From positions 153,947,195 to 154,011,194 of the forward strand of contig JAUPFV010000005.1 of the NCBI GenBank assembly GCA_036936605.1: DNA of 64,000 nt, read 5' to 3'. The translations under genes were made by a program, and so were the position numbers. The stretch is from Limnanthes douglasii subsp. nivea. Its lineage: Eukaryota > Streptophyta > Magnoliopsida > Brassicales > Limnanthaceae. Shown in pieces: positions 52,455 to 64,000 of this stretch; the stretch's first letter is position 1; each line of letters starts with the position of its first letter. The notes below the pieces were generated by a model. The model searched no databases. It worked only from the letters and a program-made list of their open reading frames with translations, and was not told the origin of the DNA.

Positions 52455-54580
52455 ATGATTCACTTTCTACGAAACGAAGCAATAGCCGCATTATATCCAG
52501 ACAATAAAGTCCAGACGAACCTTTCAATCTCCCTTCCAAATTACATTAGACGATTCCGATCAAACTCTAACCACCGTTTTCGCGGCAGATCCTCCTCCGA
52601 TGACGATGACGACGAAGAAGGAAACCGAATTCCGAAACAAAACCAAGATGACCGTTTGCATCTGCAAAAGAGCAAAGGCCAACATTTACTCACCAATACA
52701 CGAATTATTGACACCATTGTTCGAAAATCTTGCATAAGTCCAACGGACACTGTCCTAGAAATCGGACCCGGTACCGGGAATCTCACTCTTAAGCTCCTTG
52801 AATCTGCCGGACACGTTATCGCTATCGAACTCGACAAGAGAATGGTGGAAGTACTTAACAAAAGAGTCACTGAACGTGGGTTTCAAGATCGCCTCACTGT
52901 AAGTTTTTGTTTTCTCGCTAACTATTTGATGAAATGCCTCTGAGAAACTCTCTTGAACTAAAGTCTTAATTTTTTTTGTTAATTGGGTAAGTCCAAAGCT
53001 GAAATGCTACTAGAAGCTAAGGTTGGATTTGCCGAGCCGAATATATAACTATTCGAGCTTAACTTGTGCGCAAAGCCAGACCCTTTTTCTTTGTTAGGCT
53101 CAGTTCAACTATACTTGTTAAACTAATACTAGCCAATTTCAAGTATTCAATCTCGATTCCTTTTTAGTTCGACTAGGATCCTAAGTTCGAGCTCATACCA
53201 AGCCTGTGTACTAAAAAACTTTATAGAGGATTTTTAATGTGTATATATATAATAAATGAATCATTAGATTGGATTTATCATATATAAATATTATTGGAGT
53301 TGAACTTGAGCAGAGCCTTAGTGAGTTCAAGTTTGATCTAAATTTCTGAGTTGCTTGCGAAGAGCTGAAAAATCCTGTCAAGATATTCGAGCTCTGTTTG
53401 TAAAGAAGTTCAAAGTCAGAGTTTAAAATATTATCAAGTGGAGCTCGGATCTCAGATCGTTTGCTTGGTAGCAACTCTTGTTAGACGTTGTACTGGTTGT
53501 TAAGATTTTCTCTTTTTTCAAATGACATGCTTCTACATCTGAAGTGTTATTTATTGCATTTTTTAATTATGTATTCAAGTTCTGATAATATTAACCAATA
53601 TCTTTACTAATAGTGATCAAACTCAATTATTCTTGTTTGGATTACATTAAGCTTTGCTCTTTATAATCCCTTTTAGATGAGTGTTGAAAACAACATAATC
53701 ATCATGGTGCAGGTAATACGTAAAGATGCGATCAAGACAGACTTCCCTAAATTCGACCTTGTGGTTGCAAATATCCCGTACGGTATATCTTCTCCTCTCG
53801 TGGCTAAATTAGTCTTCGGCACGAGTCCTTTCCGCAGCGCGACCCTTCTGCTTCAAAAAGAATTTGCACGTCGGTTAATGGCCAACCCCGGTGACCCAGA
53901 GTTCAACAGGTTAGCGGTGAACATAAAATTAGTTGCCGAAGTCGAGTTTATAATGGATGTAAGCAAACGAGAATTCATTCCACCCCCGAAAGTCGATTCT
54001 TCCGTAGTTATAATCAGACCCAAACCCAAAAAACCGGAGGTATTGAAGTTTTATATATATCAAAGCTTCCATGTATCTAATTATAATAGTACTATGTTCT
54101 GTAATGATAGAGACAAGTTGATTAGTTTGGACCGAATTAGTAGATACCAAAAAATGATTTGATTAGTTTTCATAACTATCCGAGTGCAATATTTATTGAC
54201 ATGGGTATTAAAATTATTACTTTTACAAGGTGAATATCGCCGAGTGGTGCGCGTTTACACGGACGTGTTTTGGCAAAAAGAACAAGACATTAGGTGCAAC
54301 GTTGAAACAGAAGAAGAAAGTGAAAGAGCTATCGATTTTGTCTAAAACAACAGGGCTATATAGTAAGACCGATGTGAAGGACAACGATGAAGATGATTGT
54401 TTGAATTCCTTCAAGGAGAAGATCGTTGAGGTTTTAAAATTGAGTGGGTTTGAAGATAAGAGACCATCGAAACTGTGTCATGAAGAGTTACTGCATTTGT
54501 TGTCTTTGTTCAATCAGGCTGGAATCTATTTTCATGATCATGAAAAACCAAGTGATCTAGACATTTCTAGTGTTGATTAA
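52455..54580 (+). CDS. DIM1B: rRNA adenine N6-dimethyltransferase (DIM1/KsgA family), probably mitochondrial
   Basis: Three exons, all phase 0: 52455-52898, 53713-54039 and 54230-54580, separated by GT-AG introns of 814 and 190 nt; product 373 aa. The enzyme transfers four methyl groups from SAM to two adjacent adenines in the 3' hairpin of small-subunit rRNA. Motifs: KSKGQHLLTN (motif X), VLEIGPGTGNLTLKLLE (SAM motif I), IAIELDKRMVE (motif II), VVANIPYGISSPLVAKL (catalytic motif IV, NIPY) and EFIPPPKVDSSVV. The C-terminal part (CFGKKNKTLGATLKQKKK) is the eukaryotic DIM1 extension. The first 50 residues are Arg/Ser-rich and poor in acids before an acidic patch, which fits a mitochondrial presequence; the length matches plant DIM1B. 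No break is seen. Confidence 0.93.
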
Positions 54581-54729
54581 AACCATTTGTGTTTGCAGAC
54601 TTTTACATACAAATACAATAATCTACTGGGTTAACTCCCAAGTTTTATGTTAACGAATTTTTTGCAAACGCGATTCTCTTAGTTACATCTTTCGAGTTAA
54701 TGAATTATTGTTGTTATAGATTTGAAATT

Positions 54730-55015
54730 TAAGAGTGGTACTATGATAAAAAGGAGAAATGCATACTCCGGGTCAAGTAAACCAGGCGTTCGTGCAACGA
54801 AGATAGTTATATGAGTGGCATTTTCGGCTGTAAACATTTTGGAGTGGTCTTGCCGTAATATGGCTTGGAAACTTTCATTCAGTAAGATAGTAGTGGTCTT
54901 GGCATCCTTGTGGATTATTTGTGGCTTACAACTGTTCTGCAAATAGTCCAATAGTTTTCTCGCATCAGAAGGATGGAAAGGATAATATCGAACATAAAAA
55001 CAAATGATAATCCAT
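54730..55015 (-). pseudogene. LRR receptor-like kinase, kinase-domain fragment
   Basis: The minus strand reads LDYLQNSCKPQIIHKDAKTT, then NILLNE-like ILLNESFQA and THITIFVARTPGLLDPEY. This matches the catalytic-to-activation-loop segment of plant malectin-like LRR receptor kinases (family form YLHNGCKPPxxHRDVKTTNILL...AGTPGYLDPEY). The HRD Arg is Lys and the DFG motif is destroyed, so it is catalytically dead. Only about 65 codons can be recognised, ending at the conserved LDPEY. No other kinase exon is visible nearby. Confidence 0.75.
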
Positions 55016-55720
55016 TAAGGAGGACAAGCTGGATAGACAGACTTTGAAGCACAGGATGGCTGAGTTGGTGTTCTGTTGTAATGACAGAAGCAGTCATTCA
55101 GAGGAGACTAATTCCTTTGGTGCTGATGATCTAATTCTGGAAGGGATGTTTCAGGACTGCGCACTCAAAAGTATTTAAAAATTATATACAAGCAAAATGA
55201 AAGTCATCTGCTTGACACTTGCAATGATTTCCAGTAACTTAATAACTTTCTACAAGTCCGCTTGTGAAACAATCTTCAACTCGCTCTGATTTGCCAAATC
55301 AATCCTTTAATCCAGCTTATTCTTGTTATCTTGTATATTTTTAGTGAATGGTTCACTAAAAATCGATCCATCCAAATCGGACAAAATATACGGTTATCCA
55401 AACATGTTGGACAATTATGGTTTCCAAATGAAAAGAAGTGAACTAAACCGATCAGTTATACTTAAATATAAACTAAAATATCAAGTGTGGACATCACTCG
55501 GAGTCCCTGTACAAAATACAGACTTAACCAGTCTATATCATTTACTAATGTCATCATATTACGAATCATCCAAAAACTCATCTCCTTTTAGTCGAGACCC
55601 GTGTTATATCTGTTGCACTAACTATAGATTAAAAAATGTATATATAAATGTATATTGTTCGTAGCTTCATGGTAATCATTTTTAATAACTTATTTTACTT
55701 AGATATTTATTTAATTTTTT
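55016..55720. other. spacer, no supported gene
   Basis: A 113-codon frame (55323-55664) exists but resembles no known family and has no promoter or splice context. The sequence contains phrases such as GGTTCACTAAAAATCGATCC that look like transposon-derived non-coding DNA. Confidence 0.5.
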
Positions 55721-57330
55721 TTTTTTTTAAAAACTTCCATTGATAAGAGCCCTATAGGCTTAATAATTTAAGCAGTGAGAACTAATCTCAGGCCAAATTT
55801 GATATTTTATTAAAATGAAAGCAATAATTTAGGACGTTTAATTCACACTCTTGAGATAATTTCAAATTCATATTTTGTTTAATATGATTATGATCATAAT
55901 TTGACTTATCAGTCTTATTATTTTCAGTTTTGTTTGAAGTGTGATTATTGTTGACAGTAGGTTGTGTGATTTTTTTTTTGAGAAGAGAGAGTCATCTCAC
56001 TGTTGGGTTCTATTACATTTTGTTTTTTTAAGATCTTTAGAAGATGTAGAGTTGTCATTGATCTGATTTCGTTTATTGTTAAATATTAGAATTTCACTTT
56101 CTATACCCACATTTCTTTTTGGGGTATTGGGTGTATGTTTGAGTTTGTGTTAGACTCAGATTGATATTGTTTATCAGTAACAACGTACATTTTTTTGTTA
56201 TTTGAATATTTATTAAACTAATATCTTTGTGACCTAAATGTTTACATGAGAGACATTATTGTGGCTTATCACCATGTACCATAAGTCTATCCCCAAATCA
56301 TATTCAGATTTTTTGGAGAAGAGATTGTGAGACATCTAGAATGAGCCAAGATTTACAGTAGATAAAGCTTGCTCTGTTTTTCGAATGAACCTAAGTTAAC
56401 AAAGGCATGTCAATAGCCTTTACAATGTTAGGTTATTGAGTCTTAATTATATAATAATTCTAGAATATTGGGGAATGATACCCAAAATAAAGTTTGAGGA
56501 GAGTCCATTTTGGGATTGAATCCATAATACCATTTGCCTATATTCAATACATTTCTTTTCCACAATTTTTTTAACATATTCTAAGTTATCTAATTCTATT
56601 AGCATATGTTTGTAATCACAGACAGAAATACTAAATAGAACTAAAAACTAAAAATATTCAAGGAATATTTTAATATCATCAATTTCAGGTCGACCAAAAT
56701 AAAATTTTGCGATGATAGTAATTTTAGAAGCAAAGATAAGGATTTTCTTATCTGATTCTTGGAAAATGACAACTTTGTAGTCACCGTTGTTCTTGTAGAG
56801 CACATTAGCGTGAATGCAGTTCATCCCTTTTGCTCTCGTGACTTCAGCGGAGGATCTTGGCTTGATGATGTTGGGCACAAATTAATTTTGATGTTGAGTG
56901 GATGAATGATTGTCGAAGACTGGATTGTTCCTGATATTTTGTGTTTGGATGGATCCCGATAGTAGAGTAATCTTCTGGTTGGATGGCAAAAGAGGAAAAT
57001 TTTCGTCTTATGGTTCTTTCTCTTTAACCAATGGATCTTGATTTCGATTTGGTGGTTGTTTTGTAAATCTTGGAGTCTTATTGCATGAGTCTTCTAAGCC
57101 TTTTGCATCTTGATTTTATTGCAACCCAATCTTGAGTTGAGGTTGTGAGATGTTATCTGCCATGGATTGATACTGAGCATGCTCAAAAATTAATATTTTG
57201 TTGATGGAACAACCTTGAGATAAGGTTATGTGAGATTAATTTCCATAGATTTGGGCTCGACTGAGCTTAAGGTTTTGAATTGGTGTTAAGGATTTTGCTC
57301 GATAAAAAGAGGAAGATGTGGTTTTTTTGA
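55721..57330 (-). pseudogene. LINE ORF1 remnant without ORF2
   Basis: Read leftwards: an N-terminal Pro/Asn-rich part near 57130-56900, then frame 56878-56648 (EVTRAKGMNCIHANVLYKNN, KILIFASKITIIAKFYFGRP). After this comes the DUF4283-like stretch FSISVCDYKHMLIELDNLEY near 56640-56560, and a partial knuckle CLSCKHLGHKD near 56210-56260. A T run at about 55722-55735 followed by ATTGATAAGAG may be the A-tail of the LINE 3' end, so ORF2 would be deleted. Stops are frequent. Confidence 0.65.
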
Positions 57331-57519
57331 GCTTCTCTATCCCCATTCTAGTCTTTTTTAATAACTTAATCTAAAATAATTCTAAATCTAATAAATATAA
57401 ATAATGATAAAACTTTAAAAACAAAATATTAAATAAAGATTAAAAAGATGAATTACATTATAATATAATTTTATAATTTATAAAATAATAATATATCATA
57501 TATTAATTATTTTGATACT

Positions 57520-57745
57520 AGAATAACTAACGGATATCTGGTAGGCCGTGTTCGGGTTTGTCTATTGAGAATTTTTTAACACTTATAACCCATCACAAAC
57601 ACGACATCACAAACACGACGCTTAATAAATTTTAAAACCCATGATTCATCCAACATAAAATAATAGGTATGAATACCCTAACCTATCGGGTTGGTTTGTA
57701 CCGAATATCCGCGGATTCAGAAACCATTGGCATCTCTAACTCCTC
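57520..57745. mobile_element. possible hAT-type non-autonomous element end
   Basis: The segment ends CCATTGGCATCTCTAAC, the complement of a TAGAGATGCCAATGG-type hAT terminus. It contains the GGGTTCGGGTTTG and ACCGAATATCCGCGG phrases common in such elements. It resembles the end at 4185. It separates two LINE remnants of opposite strand. Only one end is clear. Confidence 0.35.
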
Positions 57746-60700
57746 CCTCACTTGAATACGACGTCCTCCTGATAGGATATGAAGGTGATATAGAGTTGAC
57801 CCATTCGCTTAGATTGAGTATCATACCTTAAGATGACAATACTGTTTTTGCACATGCCTTCTCTATGTTACCTAATGTTGGTCAGAATGTGACTGAGGTC
57901 AACTCTCTTCACGCTAATGTTAGGATGTAAAGTGTTGCTCCTATAATCTCCCAACATCTTGAGGATAATATGGTCCTCGATCAGTAAATTTTGTAAGTTT
58001 CATCTCTATACAATAATTATGATTATCTCTTCTTGGAATGTGCATGGTTTGAATGAGATATGAGTTAAAAGTATGTTACTAAGTGTGTTTTTTTAATCAT
58101 ATTATCATTTTTTGTTTATTAAAAATAAAATTTAAAAAGAATAAAATTGATTATATCATCCATTGAATGCTTCTGTTTTGGCACTTTAAAACCAATGATT
58201 TCATGTAGATTCTGTAGTTCCTCGAATCATAGTGTAATTAGAGTTTCTTTCAATTTCTTATCCACTGAATATTATAGATTGCACTATTATCTATATATGC
58301 TAACACATCATACTCTCTCACTTTTGTTTATGAGTTTAATGACCCATCTGATCGTGCCCTTCTTTGGCAAGATATTTCTTATATTTATTTTCATCGTTAA
58401 GGCATCTCATGGATTACTCTTGGAGACTTTAATGTTATTTATAAACCAGAGGACCGAACAGGTGATTCGGATATTTGGACTTCTTTAATTAATGATTCCA
58501 ATAACGGTTTCTACTAGAGTGAGCTTAGAGCCTCCTTGCTACAGGTTTTCAATTCTCTTGGTCGAAAAATACAGGCTAATAATCTCATTTCCTCTAGGAT
58601 TTATCGCGTTCTAGTTAACAGACATTAGGGCCATCTTTTCCCTAACTTTGTTTCCCACTTTGATTACCCTCAAACCTCTTACTACACGCATATTACCATA
58701 TTCTTTAGTACTCATAGATTGTTTTCCAAAACACCCTTCCAGTTTTTTAATATATGGAAATCTCATATGAGTTCTCTTCAATTGTAACCAGTGGTTGGAA
58801 TCTCCCCGATAATGGATCCGTCATGTCTATCATCCTCTTAATCTGAGGCGTCTCCAACTGGATATCTCCTGCCTGAACAAAAGAGAATTCGGTAACGGTA
58901 TTGAGTGCGTCTCTAACGCTCAAATTTTTTCTTCTTCAAGCCCAAGAAAAATTGACGAATCACCTTGTCAACTCGTTTTCATATTGAGACTGAGTTATAT
59001 GCCTCGAGAACTATGTCTTCTTTAGCAGAGTGGATGATTCTTTCTACAACTAGAAGTATCGCGAGACCTGGCTTAAGCTAAGAGACTGTAGTTTCAAGTT
59101 CTTACATAATAGCATCAAGACTCATATCTCAAGAAACAAAACCGTTTCTATCAATGACCTTCAGTGTCTCTCTTACTCCATCTCTAAAGAGGTGGCTGAT
59201 ATTTTAGTACGACTGAAGAAACTGACATAACTCGGCCAGTTACCGACGATGAGATAAGAAAAGCATTTTTTATATTGAGAACAACAAAGCACATATTCCA
59301 GATGGTGAACCTTGCTGGAATAACACGCTCATTGCTCTCATTCTTACGTTGGATAATCCATATTCATCTTTCGAATTTAGACCCCATGCATGTTAGAATG
59401 TTTATTAAAAATTATATATAAAATCCTTACTAACATGATCAAGGATTCTCTTACTTCCCTCGTCGACCCTTCTCATTCAGCCTTTATTTATGGTCGTAGT
59501 ATTTCTGATAATATCCTCCTCTTCTAGGAGCTGCTTTGTGGTTATCATACCAACCAGAAAGGCCTTCGTGTGGTCCTTAAACTTAACCTGATGAAAGAAT
59601 TCGACAATGTTTGTTGGCGTATCCAGTTAGACGTTTTTTTTGTTTTGGATTTTCTCAATTGTATGATTTAGTAGATTGTCTAGTTTATATCCACTCAATC
59701 ATACTCGATCAAACTTAGTGGTAATACTTTTGGTTCTATCCATGGAAAATATAACTTGGACAAATGAATTCATTTCCCCCTATTTCTTTTTGTCGTTATG
59801 ATGCCGATTCTCTAACATTCTTAAATAGCATAGTCAACACCCCTCTTTCGGCTACCACTAAAAGTCCCTCAAGATCAAGATCATTAATCTCTATTTTGCA
59901 TAGTACTTAATGATATTTTTTTCGTGCAAACAAAAGTTCTATCAATCTCGGTAAAGAATTCCTTGAGGAATTTGTTAATCTATGGAGCTCGACCTTAACC
60001 CCACTAAGAGTCACATATACATGACCGAGGTATCCGATTTGATTCGTCGTCGTCTTAATTTTGTGGTTTAAGGAAGACACCCTCCATGTGTGTTATCTTG
60101 GCTTCTCTCTCATTACTTCTCGCCTTGCATAAAATGATTGTAGGCCCCTATTCTTGAATATTACCAACTATATCAACTCGTAGACTTCCAAACATCTTTC
60201 TTATACGAGTAGGTTACAACTCATCAAAGCTTTCCTATTCGTGGGTCAAGTATATTGGTCATCGACTTCATCCTTCTGGTTCGCGTATTTAAGGAACTTT
60301 CCCAAGTACTTCGTAGATTCTATTGGTCGAGACTTGAGATAAATATTCAAAAATAACATGGTTTGAGCTCAAATTTCCCTCGACGGAGGGCGACCTTAGG
60401 ATTCTAGACCTTAGGGTTTAGATTCAAGCTGCCGCCCTTAAGAATTTAAGGTCCATATTGAGTCGTAACATTTCTTTAATTTGGTGTTACTCGACCCTCA
60501 CTGAAAATGTGAAAGATAAAACCCGTGGAACCTTCCCATCGACTTCTCTCTTAGTTGGAGTGGAGGAAAATAATCAACTTTAACACTATTACCGCTAAAA
60601 TTTACAAGGCTAGGTAATGGTGCTTTCACTTCTTTTTGGTATGATCATTGGATTTTTCATAATTGTCCTGTTGACCGTTACGGTATGAGTATTATTATTA

Positions 60701-61640
60701 TTATTAATGCTAGATTGTGTAACAATTCCGATATCATCTCCAACGGATTTTGGAACTGGTCTAATCAGCTCCGCTCTGGAATACGGTCACATCAATCTCA
60801 CTTGCTACAGATTGGTAACACTATCAGTCTCATCCCTTTCCTTTCGGGTAGGGAGAATGTCAAGTTTTGGATCCCAAAATAAAAAGTAACTTCATAATAA
60901 GTTGCACCTATGACTTTATTCGATCTTCTGGGCCTTAAGTACCTTGGGCCAATCTGGTTTGGAACAAGTATAACAATCTCAAACACTCTTTCATTATCTG
61001 GTTTGTCGTCCTTGCAAAGCTCACTACTACAGACAAACTACTTGATTTGGGTTATAACACTTCCCTTGTGTTTTGTGTAATAACTTCTAAGAAATCCATC
61101 AATCACACAGTGATAGAGTGCCCATTTTCTCAACTAGTTTGGAAAGTCGGTTCTAAAAATTTCTTGTTCCCCTATATATCCCTTGATTGGCCCACCTGGC
61201 TACACATTATCAATGTTTGGACCCCTTCTCCCACCGGTCTTGGTTATCTATGGTGCGCCGCTTTCTACGCGGTGGTCTACCACATTTGGGCAGATATGAA
61301 CTCTAGGATATTTGTGGACATCACATCATTAAGCTTCGCATTATCCCACTGCATCCTCTTGGACCATCACTACGAATTCCACGACACCAAAATCCCTTGA
61401 CCATACTAAAATATGGCTAATTCTACTATTTTGGTTGTTATTATCTTCTAGTACTCTTCTTGGTTGGTTTAAACATCTGTTTTGGCACGCACGCATTATG
61501 GTTCAATCGTGCGACTTGGCTTATTCTTCCTTGTCATCTTCGTTGTCGTTGATTGTTATTATCCTCTGAGTTGTAGTCATAATCTATCCTTATTATTTTT
61601 TGCTTGTTCTTTATATTTTATTTTTGTTGGTACTACTGTT
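57746..61640 (+). pseudogene. LINE of a different lineage: endonuclease, RT, zf-RVT
   Basis: The endonuclease begins at 58019 (MIISSWNVHGLNE). ITLGDFNVIYKPEDRTGDS follows near 58412-58470, then GFQFSWSKNTG near 58540. RT blocks lie at about 59420-59660 (DPSHSAFIYGRSISDNILL, VLKLNLMKEFDNVCW), all with stops. The zf-RVT domain is the frame 61047-61400 (KSINHTVIECPFSQLVWKVG, WPTWLHIINVW, ALSHCIL). No RNase H follows, unlike the other LINEs here. The 3' end is near 61640. The element is heavily mutated. Confidence 0.82.
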
Positions 61641-61984
61641 TATTAGCCATGAAATGAATTTGGGATTTGTTTTTCAATATTGTATTCCAAAATATGTTCG
61701 GATATATTTGTAAAAAGTCATATATTTTCTTTATAACAAAAAAATTGATTAATTTTTTAATTTGTTTTTATACAGACATATTTGAAACAGTAATAAATTG
61801 CAGTTTTTGGATAATAACAAAACGCATTTCAAAAACACCGCAGATTCAGAGTCGGTTTTGTGTTTTTTTTTCCAATGTTCTACACAATTTTTGTTTTTGG
61901 CACAAGCTTACAAGATCTCCTAATTTTGTCCGAGGGATAATTGAAAGAACAATTATAAAAAATTGATTCCCAATTACTAAACAA

Positions 61985-62540
61985 AGTTCATCTCTCCCAA
62001 CTCAGCTTCTCGACTCCAAAAATAATCTTCAATGAACTATCCAGCTTCAAGAATCAAGAGACAATTGGAGAGAAGAATCGAAATGAGTATGAAATTGAGT
62101 GATATGCATTAAAGAAATCCCGTCGAGCATGAGACAGAAAATCAACATGCTGTGAAGATTTATAGCAATCCTAAATGAAGTAATGAAGAGACATGCAAAA
62201 TCGTCTCTCTCAATTCTGGATGAAAAAAACTTCACAACTCCAAAATTATTTTCAACAATCTTCCAGCAACGAACGCGCAAGAGACAATCGAGACAAATGC
62301 AGAGCAACAACGAATTGAGTATGAAACCGAGAGATACGTAGCATGAGCAGAAAATCAACATCTTAAGAAATGATGAAGTCCTCTTCTTACATTGAGCATC
62401 TGAGATAAAAAAAAACAAGAACCAGTAGACGCATAAAGGTATTACCAAATTCTTAATCGGTAAAATTGATGTATCCCAACCCCAGTCCTTCGAGTAAAAT
62501 AATAGCTTGTAACTGGGAAGGGATGTTAAATACATTGATA
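61985..62540. repeat. degenerate tandem duplication, about 224-bp period
   Basis: CTCCAAAAATAATCTTCAA (near 62013) recurs as CTCCAAAATTATTTTCAA (near 62237). It is followed in both copies by AAGAGACAAT, GAATTGAGTATGAAA-like and AGAAAATCAACAT phrases in the same order. It lies at the 3' side of the minus-strand LINE RNase H and probably is its 3' untranslated region. The 162-codon minus-strand frame across it is fortuitous. Confidence 0.65.
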
Positions 62541-63425
62541 TCGTCTTTTTTCTTACATCTCAGAGTCCACTTGGCTAGCCAATCGGCAACTTGATTTTGG
62601 ACTCGTGAGATGTGTTTAATAGTCATCTCTGGATGGATTAATTTCCTACATACCGTATAAAATCGGGTCCAAAAATTATGTCACAAATTAAATAAGAAGT
62701 AGATAATCAGATTCGGTATCGATTCTAACCCAATTATTCCTTTTGCAGATTGCAGATTAGCAAGTCGTCGAGCAAAACCCTTAACTCAGCCATTAAGAGA
62801 TCCAACTTGCCATAAGTATTGCAAGAGCCCTGAACAATCTTATCCAGATTGTTCCTGAAGATTATTCCTCCACTGGATTCGCCGTTTTTCAAACAAGCTA
62901 CATCGGAGTTTATTTTCATTCTTTCATTTTGAGGCACAATCCATTAAATATAATTTGAATTATCTCTTTTAAGAATAGAGGGAGTGCAACCAAAAGTATA
63001 ACCTGCACCTAAAGCATTAGACCAACTTAATAGTTAAAGCATTAGAAATGTTAAGCCCGTATATTATTTTGGTAATACACGGCATAGAATTAGCAGAAGA
63101 TAAACTTAACTTTATTCCTATTCCGCCAGATTTCTCAATAGATGGTCACAGGTAACACATGTGTGATGTGGACTTTTTTATGAAAACTAGAACCATTGCC
63201 TTATAATATGAGCTACAGACATGTACTTTTCAATAATAATGTTGAACACCCTTCCAAATCTGTCAAACATAATCGCAACTAACAAACAAATGATTAATAT
63301 TCGGTAAATATTTTCGGTATGATTACAGAATTGGCACTTAAAAGCCATTTGATTATGCCTTTGATTATGCCTTTTCCGAAGGATAGTATCCAACATTGTC
63401 GGAACTGCACCCAAAATACAAAAAA
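62541..63425 (-). pseudogene. LINE ORF2 end: zf-RVT and RNase H remnant
   Basis: Frame 63414-63187 has a zf-RVT knuckle (FKCQFCNHTENIYRILIIC). Frame 62937-62734 is the RNase H N-terminal part (ERMKINSDVACL, GGIIFRN, MAELRVLLDDLLIC). Near 62640-62560 the frame reads TIKHISRVQNQVADWLAKWT, the RNase H end. The pieces are separated by stops. The RT is absent; 63425 onwards is repeat sequence. The RNase H end closely resembles that of the LINE at 19.0 kb (SRVQNQAAD), so the two are related. Confidence 0.82.
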
Positions 63426-63429
63426 AGAA

Positions 63430-64000
63430 AAAAAAAATCGCAAAATTTTAAACTGCGCATTTTCACAGTGAGTTTTGTGATGTTTAAGAAAAAAAATTAG
63501 TAATAAGTATAAATAATTGATAAAAAGCCAAAAATCGCAAAATGCATAGCGCATCCAGCGGTTTTGCCCATGTTTAAAAAAAGTAGTAATGAGTATAATT
63601 AATCGATAAAAGCCAATAGTTGAATAACATATCAAAAGGTACATGTTATAGATTTCTTTTTGCTTGGAGAATGAATAGAAAAGATATACAGCATCTCAAA
63701 ACATGGGTGCCTCCAACTTTACAGCCATGGATCATCAGCCTCTTAAGTAACTCCAAAGACGAGCAGTTTGATCAATTGTGTCAGCCATGTCAACTATTTC
63801 AATATATCATCTTCGCATCATAAGCACGCCATTTCTTCGCATCATAAGCACGCCATTTATGCAACAAAGGTCCCAGATAGCTGAGCACAGTTTACCCAAA
63901 ATAGAAAGCCGATGCCTCCGGTGGTGCCATTTATGCAATGGAGGTCCCTGATAGTTGAGCACAACATAGTTTAACCGTATCAGAAAGTCAATGCCTCGAA
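63430..64000. repeat. local tandem duplications to window end
   Basis: Three sets are seen. AATCGCAAAAT...GCGCA and TGTTTAA...GTATAA..ATTGATAAAA..GCC blocks repeat with a period of about 90-97 bp between 63436 and 63625. CTTCGCATCATAAGCACGCCATTT occurs at 63811 and 63835 (24-bp period). GCCATTTATGCAA..GAGGTCCC.GATAG.TGAGCACA occurs near 63851 and 63926 with a period of about 75 bp and runs off the window. No gene is recognised. Confidence 0.7.

Noticed and set aside
53014..53480. Extra exon in intron 1 of the dimethyltransferase gene
   Set aside because: The frame at 53211-53474 has no kinship to the family, and exons 1 and 2 join in phase across a motif that is continuous in the family.
55323..55664. 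113-codon frame as a gene
   Set aside because: No family, no splice or promoter signals, and the composition matches surrounding non-coding DNA.
62047..62535. 162-codon hydrophobic minus-strand frame as a membrane protein
   Set aside because: It spans a decayed tandem duplication in a LINE 3' region; hydrophobicity follows from T-rich sequence, and no start or promoter context is seen.

Overview
The window is plant nuclear DNA, most likely eudicot. The evidence is one intron-split eukaryotic rRNA dimethyltransferase gene, one dehydrin gene with an ABRE/TATA promoter, a tRNA-derived plant SINE, and nested plant LINE, Ty1/copia and Ty3/gypsy (Tat-type, with a second RNase H) retrotransposons in AT-rich spacer. 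I could not fix the genus. At least two thirds of the window is transposon-derived.

Layout. 1-3650: decayed LINE (+) with a 311-bp tandem duplication in its 3' part. 3.7-10.5 kb: a LINE ORF1 (-) split by a decayed Ty1/copia element (+, 5963-10227). 10.9-16.5 kb: nearly full-length but broken LINE (-). 17009-17542: dehydrin gene (-) with a G-box/ABRE promoter. 18472-18684: SINE with target duplication. 19.0-21.1 kb and 31.4-31.5 kb: one LINE (-) split by a 10.2-kb Tat-type gypsy element (+, 21144-31367, target duplication ATTAC). 31.5-33.5 kb: fragment of a related gypsy element. 34635-35318: a 0.68-kb inverted repeat. 36.0-36.5 kb: gypsy reverse transcriptase remnant. 37536-47931: a young gypsy element (-) with two identical 261-bp LTRs, long gag-pro and pol frames, and a spliced gene on its opposite strand; it sits inside an older copia remnant. 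48.3-52.4 kb: AT-rich spacer with degenerate repeats and a possible MULE remnant. 52455-54580: three-exon DIM1/KsgA-type rRNA adenine dimethyltransferase, probably mitochondrial. 54.7-55.0 kb: receptor-kinase pseudogene fragment. 55.7-64.0 kb: three LINE remnants, a hAT-like end and local tandem repeats.

Most interesting points. Two diverged Tat-type elements carry a long gene antisense to gag-pol. In the young copy it is intact: two exons join in frame across a 75-nt GT-AG intron to give 908 codons. The older copy keeps a GT-AG intron of about 80 nt at the same place. Both elements also have, at the gag-pro/pol junction, an in-frame UAG followed by CAG UU; in the older element this reads UAG CAG UUA, the tobamovirus-type readthrough context. 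That suggests Gag-Pol is made by stop-codon readthrough. Between the convergent antisense gene and pol, the young element has six copies of a 34-bp repeat, each with the ABRE-like core ACGTGGC.

Host gene content is only the dehydrin and the dimethyltransferase. Everything else is mobile, decayed or featureless.
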